38,746 bases of DNA from positions 415,156 to 453,901 of the forward strand of contig NW_019091575.1 in the NCBI RefSeq assembly GCF_001949145.1, in the 5' to 3' direction. Shown here in pieces: positions 1-12,200 of the stretch. A program made the translations under genes and the position numbers. Below the pieces are notes generated by a model. That model had not been told where the DNA came from. It saw only the letters and a list, made by a program, of their open reading frames with translations, and made no database searches. The stretch is from Acanthaster planci. Lineage: Eukaryota > Echinodermata > Asteroidea > Valvatida > Acanthasteridae. Positions within the stretch are counted from its first letter, which is position 1. Every line of letters begins with the position of its first letter.

Positions 1-40
1 TTTGCAGACTAGTGTTTCAATACCACAAAATGAGTATTAC

Positions 41-283
41 CTCAATGAACAGCTTTGCCTTCTTCACATCTGTGATCAGTGGAATTGACTTGTCAATAGC
101 CATACGTCGTGTTCGGTAACCACGAGTGACAAAAGACGATGCCCGGCGTGAGCCGCCGTTACGCATGGGCAGGTTAATGACCAGGTCAAAGTGCTTCTCA
201 GCCAGGTAGTCACCAATGTTCAACTCCTGGTCTTTATTGCGTCGTTCACCGGTGTCCTCAAACGGCCAATCAACAGCCTTGAT
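41..283 (-). CDS. CAD: CAD exon u (MGS-like domain with PKA-type site)
   Basis: 81 codons, phase 0 at both ends; acceptor GTTTTCAG, donor GTAATA at 40-35. It encodes [49 protein letters not shown] and [17 protein letters not shown] (Ser1273 of the partial product) aligns with the PKA site RRLS (Ser1406) of mammalian CAD. The next exon, leading to dihydroorotase, lies outside the window. Confidence 0.97.
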
Positions 284-3200
284 CTGAAAACCACGAGGTA
301 ATTTAATGTGTAAAGTTTTCAAAACCAATAAGCATTCTACTAGAAAAAGATAGAATCAGACACATAGTTGGATTTTATGTGAATGCAATAATTATATTGG
401 TCAAATGTTGGAAACTGAACTGCTGTCCTCTGTGGACTTATTTATCATTCCAGGTAAAAATTCAGCGCTCTGTCATCCACTGAATTCTGTGCTTACAATT
501 ACCATTCTGCGCTAAAAGCTCACAGCAAAACAACTTCTATGCATAAGCTCCTTAGTTGAGGAACATATGTGTGTGCATAAATTCCTTGTTAACCTGTGAA
601 ATACAGTAACCGTAAGTGCAGATTATTCTGCTTCTGTAAGCAAAGATGCTCCCCTTCATGTACACATGGCCATGATGTTGGGCCTAGGTCTTGAAAAAGC
701 AGTAAATATGACAGTATCAAGCATCTACCAGCAAGTGTCTGATAGCCAACTCTTGTTCAAGGCACAGACCTGTATAACACACTGCAATGTGAATTTGTTT
801 CTGTTAAGCCTTAGTCTGTGATCTCACCTTAATATCATGCTCGCTATAGAAGTCAGCTGTACCCATGCTGGCATACAACTCATACTTCATGTTCTCTAAG
901 GTACGCACAGCAGGCAAAAGCTCTACTTTACCCTGTGCAAGTGAAACAAACACACGAAAATGAAATAACCTTTCAGGAGAGGGACCAACAAACAGATGGG
1001 ATGCAGTCAGGCCTACAAACTGACAATAGATAAAGGACACAGTGGATTTCATCAAATCCAACAATAATTTCTTTGTCTTCTTGCAAATTGACATGAGATA
1101 GGCTTGAGTGACTACATGAGAACTGAAATCGATTCCAAACTCAGAGGATTCAATTCTCTTCAATGACTGACTCAGTCCTGAGTTGATTCCAGCCAGTGAC
1201 AGACAATACTATGGATGAACTGACTTCACCGAAAGTAAGACAATCTTGGGAACAAGTGAATTCCATGTAGACACTACGAACAGCTGACTGACATGTTTCT
1301 TCCATGAAAACTGCAACTTCAGAAACAATTTACAAAAAAAATAAGTTCCAGAACGAACACACATTTTAGTAGTCGTAGGCCCTACATGCTTGGTTGCTTA
1401 AAAAAAGTTTGGTGTGCCTAACAATGACATGGTTTCTGTATACACCTGTTATGTTCCCCCTATTTGAGTATCAGCTCCAGTTTGGCACGGTAATATTAAC
1501 CAAAATCAGGCTGATCAACTCGACTGCATTCAAAAGCGTGCCTGTCGTATTATCCTTGGATCTGATTACATCTCATATGAAGATGCTTCTAATTCATTAG
1601 GCCTCCAATCTTTGGAAGACAGAAGACGTCATCTCTGCTCCCATTTCACTAATAAATGTATAAAATCCAACAGATATGCAAATTGGTTTCCCCAAAATAT
1701 CAGTGCCCTCAGTATGTCTCTTAGAAATTCCAATAATTACCGGATCCCTCATTACAAAACCAACAGATATGGTAACAGTGCAATACCCTTTCTGTCAAAG
1801 CTTCTTAATCAAATTACCTAACAAGTTTTTATGGACCCTTGTGTAGTATTGTGTTTTTCTTTTTGTTTTTATTAATTTTTTTTTTTCGTCACTTGGGACA
1901 AGAATGTTTACTGCCACCAAAGTCTCAAGTAGCAAAATAGTATCCCAACTACCAGACAGAGTCAGAGTCCATGCCACAAAAATACTCGGTAGGAACTGCT
2001 CAATTCTAGTACTAGACAATTTGAACTCATACCTTGTAGCTGCCTATCGACAGCAAAATGTTCTTCTTTGGTATCTTGAAGCCTGTACTCAGCATGGCCT
2101 TCAAGTATGCCTCATAACGATCCTCTCCAAAGCATGCCACTTCACCAGTACTCGCCATCTCAACACCAAGGAGTATGTCGGCACCAGCCAAACGAGAGAA
2201 TGAAAACTGGGGAACCTTCGTAAGTAAAAAATTAGACACATTAAAAAATGTAACAAAAGAAAAGCATCTGCCTTGAACAGAAGCACCCCCTCACTGATTG
2301 AACAGAGCCATGTTGATCAGGAGTGTTCATTATGCTGGTAGCGACTTGACAGTAACGCATGCATTTTAGGGTTGTTTGTGAACCAACGAAGGGCAGTTCT
2401 AACAAAGAGCTCTCGTTCTTATAAAAAGTGCGCACTCTATTGGTCAAGTTTTGGGCTCATAGACACAAAGCTATTGAAACCCTCAGACCTTTGGTAGTAT
2501 GAGGAATTTCATCTTAATACAATTATCACTTACTAGCTCTCTGACACAATATTAAAACTGCAAATACTAAAATAAACTACCTTATTGGCCATAAATTGTA
2601 TGCTTTTAAAAAATGGTGACCTGGACTTTGTTGTTGAAACAATTGTTCACCCTCCTCAAGCGCAACATTCTACTGAGTTTCAATTTTCTCCAAAAATAAG
2701 AGTACATTTTAGATGATTTCTTTTTATCTTCTACCATGTTAAGGCAAAAGCAAATTGTAACGACTACAGAATACACACAAAGGCAAAAGAAGTCCCTTTT
2801 TGTGAATAATTGGCAAAAATGAGCTAACTAAGTTGTCATCAAAGCCTTTTTTGAATAACTGATTCTCCTTGTTAGATTAGGTAGCTATTTCACACTTGAT
2901 ACATGGATTGGCAGAAAAGTATGGTTCTTACCTTCACACCAACTTTTCCTGTGCCTGCAGCAAGGGCACCAACACTTTCAACAGGTTCACCAATGGCAAC
3001 CTCTGTTGCCAAGGCAACAAAGTCAATATCCAAGGTCTTGGAGACGAAAGGGAAGGAGCGGGAGACACGAAGATTACACTCAATCACCTTCAGCTGGTTG
3101 TCCTGGATCGCAAAACCAGAGTGAAAAACCAAATGACAAATTAAGGATTTTGGGCAGCCAAGTTGGGCTATCAAGTACAAATATCTGGACAACTGTGATG

Positions 3201-6200
3201 CGATCTGCCAAAACCCTTCACATGGTGAGCTTTGTCATTTGGGTGCATATAAACTTCCAATTAATATGGACACACTCTTGTTTTCAGACATATTACATTT
3301 ATGATTCTAGGTTGTCTACAACATGAATCTAGATTGTCTAGAATCCTAAATTAAACACTTTTGAAAATAGGACAGTTTCCCGATCAACTTGAATTGATAT
3401 GTACCAAAATGACAAAGCTCACCATGTGAAGGATTTTTGCAGATCACATCACGATTAATTTGCACGTTCATGACAAAATCTAAGCAGTGCATAACAAATT
3501 GCCACCATAATCCCAAGCAGAATGCCAGCATTGGATGGTATGTGCCAGCTACTGTACACAACAACCGGCCCACGATCCTTAACAAAATGTAGCATGAGGC
3601 TTCTTGCAATACTGCTGCTTTGAGTCAATACGGGAGGGGAGTGTAGAAATACAAGCTCCAATGACAGAACTTTGTGAAGGTACCTGTCTGCACGTCCATT
3701 TTACTGCACTGTGTAATTATTGCATGGAAATATTCATGTAAGCACTATACTAGCTTGTTGAAAAGACAGTAGCACACACAAATGGCAGCACTGCCATACT
3801 TAGCCCATCTAGCTGAGCTAAACTTCATGAAATTTTAAGCAAGAAAGATATTTCTCCACATCCAGAATATTTGTTTAACAGCAAATTGAAAGATCAGTCT
3901 TGAATCCTTACATTTCTGTATTAGTTTTAAACACAAAAGAGGGCAAGTTGGAATTATAGACAGTGCTGTGTATTTCCTGTTTTGTCCTATTTACAAGCTA
4001 GACAGCATCTTTCAACAATTTTACAGTAAGGTTTATTCTTGAAAAACTGATTGCATCAGAGATGGTAAACCACATTCAAAATGGCTTATTGGAGGTGGTC
4101 ATTAAATACTAATTCTCTAAATTCAAAGCTTTGTATCATCTTTGTGCTCTAGAAATCTACCTTTGCAATAAGCTGCAGATTGTAAGGTCCATTGACCTCC
4201 AGTTTCTGGCCTATTGCCGTGGTGATGCTGAAGATCTTATCAATGGTTTCCTGGTTCAGGTCCTGAGGGGGAGTGACCAAGGTGGCATCACCTGAGTGAA
4301 CTCCAGCATTTTCAACGTGCTCAGAGATCGCCATGGCAATGATTTGTCCATCTTTGGCCACAGCATCCACATCGATTTCCTACAAACATAAAGAAAGTCA
4401 GAACACAGTTTAATGACAATCTTGCCTAAAACAGAATATTTTCAGAATGCTTTGAAACTGAGGACAGCACTTTTAGCTGTTATGTACAGTACCTGTACCT
4501 TCATTGTCTAACAGAAAAATATTTTGTGTGTGCTTAGATCTGAGCATTCGAGTAAACCATGCTGGCTGATGTTTTGGTTTGAAAATGCTATGCATGAATG
4601 TGATGAATACTGTAGGTCATTTGCATAATTTCAGCTAATCATCACTCCCGTCATATGAAAAATAGCTATTATCATAGTCTGTTGCTGCCCTGGAAAACAA
4701 ACTATCCAAAACATTCCTGTAACAATGGTTCATGGATGACAGCAGTTTGTCAGGAGACAGCACCCTCAAAAAGTGACAATTCGTTTTCGTAGAATAAACC
4801 ACAGGAAAGTCACAGAACTGAGACTAAAGGCAACTTGACTAATGGAGTATGTGAGTGCATCTTCACAAATATAAGGAACCAAAGCTTAAAAAATTCACAC
4901 AATTCTTTGGGCACTATGTTCAACACCTTCCTAATCACTGCAAAATCGACCACTGTTAAGGAACCAAATGAATTCAAACTGTATTTTGGGGACTCAAACT
5001 TTAAAGTGAATCATGTTCCAAAGGAATCAAGCAGCAGTGGCCAGACTAGGGTTGCTAAAATCCTTTGAAACCCCAAAAACGTCCGGGCTGGTTTTAAAAC
5101 ATATGAAAGCATTAGGGATGAAGACATTCAACACAGCACAACATAAAACCATGGAGGAAGGACACAGAAGGAGTTTCAACTCTGGCACATCAAAGTGCTC
5201 GCTGATCATCGTCGCCTGGTCAGACAAACAATAGTAAACATTAAAAAAATACCTGAGTACTGCCTGCAGCTTAGCCGGACAAGTGGGGCCAGTAATATCA
5301 TAACAATATTTGTCGTGTTTTCTTTGGAATTAACTACATCTTATTGCAGCGACCAGGAAACAGAAAGAAAAAATATCATTAGATTTACTTTTGCCATTTT
5401 GAATAACTTTTTAAAGATTTTGATACCCTTTTCCGTTATCCATGCATATTTTTTAATTTAATTTTGTCACTCCAAAATATCATTTTGTCAAAGTCTTTGT
5501 AAGAGTTTGGCTATTAAAGACTGGCCAACAACATGTTGAACACCGCAGGACAGTTAAGTTCACGAAAAACAAAATGTGCCGTTTCATCAAAAGGAGGGAT
5601 CATGAGATCTCATAAAATACCTTTTTGTGTAAATTCCGTAATAAAAATGATTCAAATGAAACTTACAATCTTACGAACAGCTTAGCTATTTATTCCCAAA
5701 AGAAGTCCAGAAAGAAAGCGTTCGATAAGGGCAACAACTGCACATGAACACTTCAGGTACACAGCCTAATAAGAGGAACTGCACAAGCACTACATTTGAT
5801 GATGTTGTCGGATCATACCAAGCACCAATGATGGCATGAATATTCAACTTCCTATACTGCAGTACACAACGTTTTAGGGATGCAGATTACCAATGCAAAA
5901 TTGGGGCAATGATCATGGGGTACAAAGGGAGCTTATGGTTGCAAAACAGGTGGTGGGTAGCAGGCGTGCGCTGCGCTCTGGCTATGGACATACCGGGCAT
6001 GCCAGAAAGCAGTAATTGGCCAGATGTTATAGCCCGGGCAGTTCAAACTCCTTCTGTGTCCTTCCTGCATGATCACACACATAGATCAGATAGCAAACTA
6101 TTCTTACCTTGGCTTCCAGGATGAACTTGGAGATGACCACAGGATGGTCTTTGCTGACAGCTGCTGCTTCTGACAGGTAAGCCTCTAGATCATGATGAGT

Positions 6201-9200
6201 ATGGGCAACATTCATGGCTGCACCACTAAGCACATAGGAAGGACGTACCAGACATGGATAACCCACTTTAATGCAAAACTCCTTGGCAGCCTGCATAAAG
6301 ATCAAAGTTTCACAATATATATAGGTCATCCCTGAAGCAGTGTCCACCAGTCTCTTGACTGAGAAACACACTTTAACCCTCCTTTGGTTTTACAGCACAA
6401 ATATGCACAAGTGCCCAAGGTCACTCTCTTGCATGTTGGTGCAGTGCACAACACAACACAGCTGTGCTTCTTTGAGGTGTTTACCAAGTGACCCAAAGAG
6501 TGACTTCAGCATAGGAGGGTTAAGCGTGGAATCAAAATACATTGACTGTTTGCACATGTGCAAATGCCAGTAGCGCATTCTTTTGTTTGAGCAACTTCCA
6601 GTAAGCACATGTAAGAACGGCCCTCCAGTTCCCTCGGGTTCCTCTACAACATAAGGCCTGTCATAATCTGTGCACCCAGCAAGATGTCTGCGCCACCCAT
6701 GGTGGTACAAAACGTATGCGGCGAAAATGTGAAGTTCCCAAAACAGAAATGGTGACCTGACAACCGTCCGTGGTTAGGAAATAAAATTCTTGGCAACGAG
6801 GCAGGGAAAATTAAATGTTGGGCCAATCTTCTGCGTGACGCATTCCTTTTTAATTCTCTGAAGTACCAATAGAGCACCGTCAGTTAAGCACTACATTCCA
6901 CAAAACAATGCCTTTCTTCTCATCAACAAAAAAGACACACACTGTATAATGTTTTCAGATGGGTGTTTGTTATCGAGTTGAGCCTTTGGGGTTTCTGCGC
7001 CGCCTTATCGCACCATTATTTTCATTCGGTATATGCAGCCTGCCTGCCTGCCTGCCTACCCAACTTAAAGAAAAAAATTTCAGCACTCACAGAGTAAGCA
7101 TTCTTCCGATTAGAAATAGGGGTAGGATTGTGAGCCCCACCAATCACATTATTATTTTCATTTCAATTTGTATCCCACTCGATCAGATTGCATTATTGCC
7201 TACAAGAATTTAGTCTACCCATTTCAACACTTTTTCATCGAAACCTGGGCAAAAACATTCTCAGCCCTGACTGACTGCACTTTTTTTTTTTCAGCAGAAA
7301 AGATATTCCCGCCTTTGCACATTTTAGAAACAATCCAACAGTCCTTGTGCCTCACAGACTTACTTTTATGGAAAGGTTTTCACCCAGAAACATCTGGATC
7401 CAGCTAGCAGTTTTGGGTGATACTTCAGATGATGAATGCAAGCGGTCAGTTGTTGGCATCGATTGGGAAGTCACGGAATGTAATGGTCAGTGATAGTACT
7501 TTATAGAAAAAGTAATTTCCCCCCCCCAAAAAAAAATCATTTATGTAAGGCCCGTTTTCATGAGAAAAATTCACAGGCCGTTCATTGTAGTTCAGACCAA
7601 GACAAAAATAAACTTAGCATGGGAATAAAATCACGAGTGTATTCCAAATAAATTCTCTTTCCAACCAAAGATTGACAGCCGACCGACTGTCACGTATTAA
7701 CAATGTAAATTTTCCAGCAGATGTTTTGGTTGCGTCTTCTGATTGACAGCCTGCCTTGGCACTTCTTTATCGAAATTGTGGACCACGTGAGGCTTTTGTT
7801 TTCCTGGCCAAATATAATAATTCTTCCCACCTCAGCATTTCTCTATCCAAACCTGGAACATGAGGGTTTTTATTTTTTTTCCTGCAACACTGTACGTGTT
7901 TTTATTCCGAGCACACATCTCGCCAAAAAATGAATTCTTCATTTCTTGGCAGTTCTTTTCTATCCAAACCTAGACCACGTGAGGTTTTTAATTTACTTCC
8001 CCAGATCCACTGCATTTTTGTTATTCTGAGCAGCCAATCAGCCAAAAAACCTCAGCCTTTCTTTATCCAAACCCAGATTACCTGTGGCTTTTACTTCTTC
8101 CCCAATCCACTGCAAATTATTTTTCTTAAGCATCTTTGTGGTGACAGTGCCATTCTCGCACGCAAAGATACAGCCAATTAACGTAACAATACACCCTCAA
8201 TGACTCATGCCAGAGAACGGTGTAGAAATGCATTCTGAAGTACCCTTCAAAACGGGGTTGAATAGGAATGCGTGCAGAACGGCAGGGAATGTGTAGGAAT
8301 GGTCAATGTATTTTGATCCCATCCCATAGATCCATACCCCACAACACCAATCTTTAAAAGGGATCCTTACAATTCAACACAGACTCCGCTTTTAAACATT
8401 TTTGACCAATACCTCCAAGTTGGTGAGTTCCTTCCACTGAGGCTGGTTCAGCCCAATGGTGTCCAGCAGACGGGAGAATTTGAAGCGATTCTCAGCTGTG
8501 TCGATGCTCTCTGGTGATGTACCCAGAATTCGACACTGGTCAAACAAAGATATCAAATCAATGTCAATTGGATTTCACTGGACTAATTTATTGAGCAGTT
8601 ATTTCAGAACAGGAGACAAGTGTTGTAGATTCGAGTCCCACACAAGAAGCATTTTGGCCCTTACAGGTCCTTTGGAAGCCTTAATTAATGCATGTACTAC
8701 AGTTAAACAATGTGAGACAGAGTACAAACCCAATATTGAACAGTCATGGTAAACAGACAATGAACTAACAATGCAATGGTACACAAGCACAAAATTCCCA
8801 AGCTCTGGATTGCACGTTTTACAGGTTCCAAATGCAGTCCTTTCGTTTTAAGGCGTGCGATTGCATTCCCACACCATCACATGCCTAAAAGCTTCCCGAG
8901 AAGTGAAAATAATTGCATGCCTGAAACCATCCATACCGCACTCCTTGGCATGAGTTTACTTTATACTTGTACTTTGCAACTTTTGAGAAAAATGAAATGA
9001 AAAGAATCAAACATTAGGCCTACCTAACAGTTAGTGATGACAGAATCATTTATGATTCTTCTGGCAAAACAGTTTTGCGTGACAGCTCTGTCAGTGTACA
9101 ATCGTTCAGCACACCCACGTCGCACAGCACTGCAGCAAGCATTGCTGAATGCATAATGCTTACATACACCAGACTGTTGGTTTTGTTGATTGTTTTAATG

Positions 9201-12200
9201 TAACTTTATCTTTGTATTTTACTATGTCTTCATTGACCCAAGGTTTGATTCACTGTTCAAAATCACACTCCTAGAAAAATAACACACCTGGAAATGTCCA
9301 GGGATGGTTTTTTCGCATGCCTGCCATTTCCAAATCACAAAGACTGCAAATGCTACAATGATTTCAAATGTTCAATTTAAAGACAACTAGATCTCTATAT
9401 TCTCTCTAACCACTAGACAAATTTTAGACTGCTGGTTTTGATGTCAATGCCGGGTTGACTTGGAAACAGAAAAAATTATTTGGTAGCCATTGGCTCCTAA
9501 TGGGGAAAAATCTAGGCACCAGCACGTTTATGAAAGTTCAGTAATCACGTGCACTGAATATTCATGAGCATGCATACACACATGTTGCATAAATACTCTG
9601 TTTTTACATCGTTCATCCATGCCATACAATCATCTCGCATGTATGCACACGAATGCCAATGAGGTCAATCCCCCAAATCAGGGTTCTTGCCAAGGGGTTC
9701 AGCCACAGACATTATGACATCCGTAGTTTCAGCGTGTCACAGGACACCCTGCTGCATGAGTCGCGGTATTTCTGACACTCTAAATCACAGCGACACCCTT
9801 TAATTCCACCATGGACTCTGTTTCAGGCTTCATTTACGTTGCAGCAAAAAAATGGAGCCCATGTCATAGTTTGTAAAATGGCCCTGGTGTCCGTATACAG
9901 TGCATCAACAACAACTTTTTAGATCAGGAACCAACAAGTGCGCGTGATCACAACACAATACAGTATAGTATATGTATATGTACAGCACACACGGTAAGCT
10001 TTAAATCCCCGATGTGACTTGCGCTGCCATTTCTACTTTTCCAGAACGAATTTTGAGTACATAATTATTGATTTTTTGATTTTTAGTCACACTCAAAAAA
10101 TTTGTTCAAGTAAATTTTGTCAGTAGGTTTTAAGCTATATTAAGTCGCAAATAGTGACAGTGTTGTGAAAATATAATCGCATTAGCAATAATTTGGTCGC
10201 ATTGTGCTTATTAAAGCTTTGCTTGGGAATACTTGCCAAATGATAATGTGCACATTCAGAGTTGGAATACATAATTGCCTCAATGTCAAATGCCTCAGGC
10301 TGCTGTGATGGGCCTCACGCTGCAGTGGTGGGCCTCATGCTGCCGTGGTGGGCCCCATATCAACCTCAAACTAACCTCCAATCCATTTGAGCTCTTTTGA
10401 CCACACTAACCTGCTGACGATGCAGCTGCATGGCAATGTTATTGGGTAGTTGACCTCCCATGGACAGGATCACACCTCTAGGGTTCTCTATCTCATAGAT
10501 GTCCATAACCACCTCAAAGGAGATCTCGTCAAAGTAAAGACGGTTACACATGTCATAGTCTGTGCTGACAGTCTCTGGGTTGTAATTGACCATGACAGTC
10601 CTCATGCCCAGCTGTTTTAAGGAAAGACAATCAGTGGAAAATTCTGAATATTCATGCCAAGATAAATGATGAAAGCTAAGGATTTATTTACTGCTTGGAC
10701 TGTATGCAGGAATCCAATACAATCGTTTCAGAATAACAAAAGAAAAGAAAAAGACGAGAGGTCATCTGTCTGTTTGCCAACAGAACAGAGGGCTTTTTCG
10801 CATTCTTTTGAACATTTGAACATCTAAGGCATCATCACATCAAGTCATTTTTCGTATATAACACCTCTCTTTCAAGTCATCTGCAAAGTTTCAACCTGAC
10901 AGAACACGTACTTCAGGAGATATTGGGCTTTAACTAGTGCACCTTTAATGTCACGTGACTTGTCTCTGATGACGTCACCATCACATATGGTCATTATACC
11001 TCTAAAGCACTCTCTTTTCAAGATATCTGTGAGGCAGCATTTAATGTCATGTGACTCGTCTGCTGATGTCATCTGTCATCACGTGAGGTCTATTTCCGTG
11101 TGTAAACCTTCCCTTCCTAACTACCTGCAAGGTTTCAACCCAATAAGACATGTACAATGCAATATACAATAAAAAACATTAAACTTATGGCACAGATTAG
11201 ATATCTGAAACAGTTGTCCCTTTTGGCATTCCATATAATGTGATCAGCTCTCGGCAGCATGTGGTCGGCATTTTGCCAAGTCCCGAGTATATGCCCTACG
11301 CACTGTGCGCCGTCTATGTTGCAGGCAGATATTGGGCATCCACACACACACAGTAGCATATGCACAGCATGTTAATGGATTTTCGAGTTGGCAATTTATA
11401 TTTTAGGGGGCTTTTGTCGGCGGCGCTTCATGTGTGTGAAAAAGTACACCAGTTATGCACTTCATGCAGATGACTCCAATGTTTTAGCTGTCATCTCGTG
11501 CACAATTCATGCTTATACCTCTTACGGTTGATTTTTTACCAAATTTTGAAGAATAAAAGAAGTTTTTATTGTAACTTCTGGTCTGATGACATCATCAGCC
11601 CCAAACTTCACACACGTGTTGACTAGGTAAAGATGGTCATCTACATGTACATCAATTTTCAGGCGATTCGGACAAACTTCGCCACAGAAATCTATTCAAA
11701 ATTCATTTTTCAGAATGTTTAACCTGTCGCTAGAGGGCGCTTGACAATTAGGTGACGTCATCTGTAGATAATTTGAAAAATACTATACACAAGCAGACTA
11801 ACACCGTTAAAAACAACTCGATACCTATTACCACTTTTAAACAATAAGACCACTTCCGGTTTCGACTGGAAGGAAGGGTCACGTGATTTGACCCACACGT
11901 GATGAATTGAAGACCACATTTTTTCCTGGCACTTGCTGCAAACAGAAAGTTGCGGGAGGCCAGGGTCGATTTTATATGGAGTTCTATAAATTTAACGGAA
12001 TATTTAAATATTCAAAATTTAATAATAAATCCCATGATGACGTCATCATGACATAAATAATTCAGAATTATCTTTGTTTTATAGTTAGTACTTGCTGCAA
12101 GTTTGACGACAATCAATGATTGTGCCTCAAAAATGTGTACAAAGTCAATGGGCTAAAAAAATATTTAAAAATCGATAATAAATCACTTGATGACGTCATC

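Noticed and set aside
2033-4379. Plus-strand open frames overlapping exons q-s
   Set aside because: They are antisense shadows of the CAD exons with no independent support.
8580-8690. tRNA-derived SINE or tRNA gene (GATTCGAGTCCC)
   Set aside because: The B-box-like word alone is not enough; no cloverleaf or convincing A-box could be formed. The same applies to GGGTTTGAATCTGACCCC near 14340.
10292-10351. CRISPR array
   Set aside because: The repeats are contiguous without spacers and the genome is animal; this is a minisatellite.
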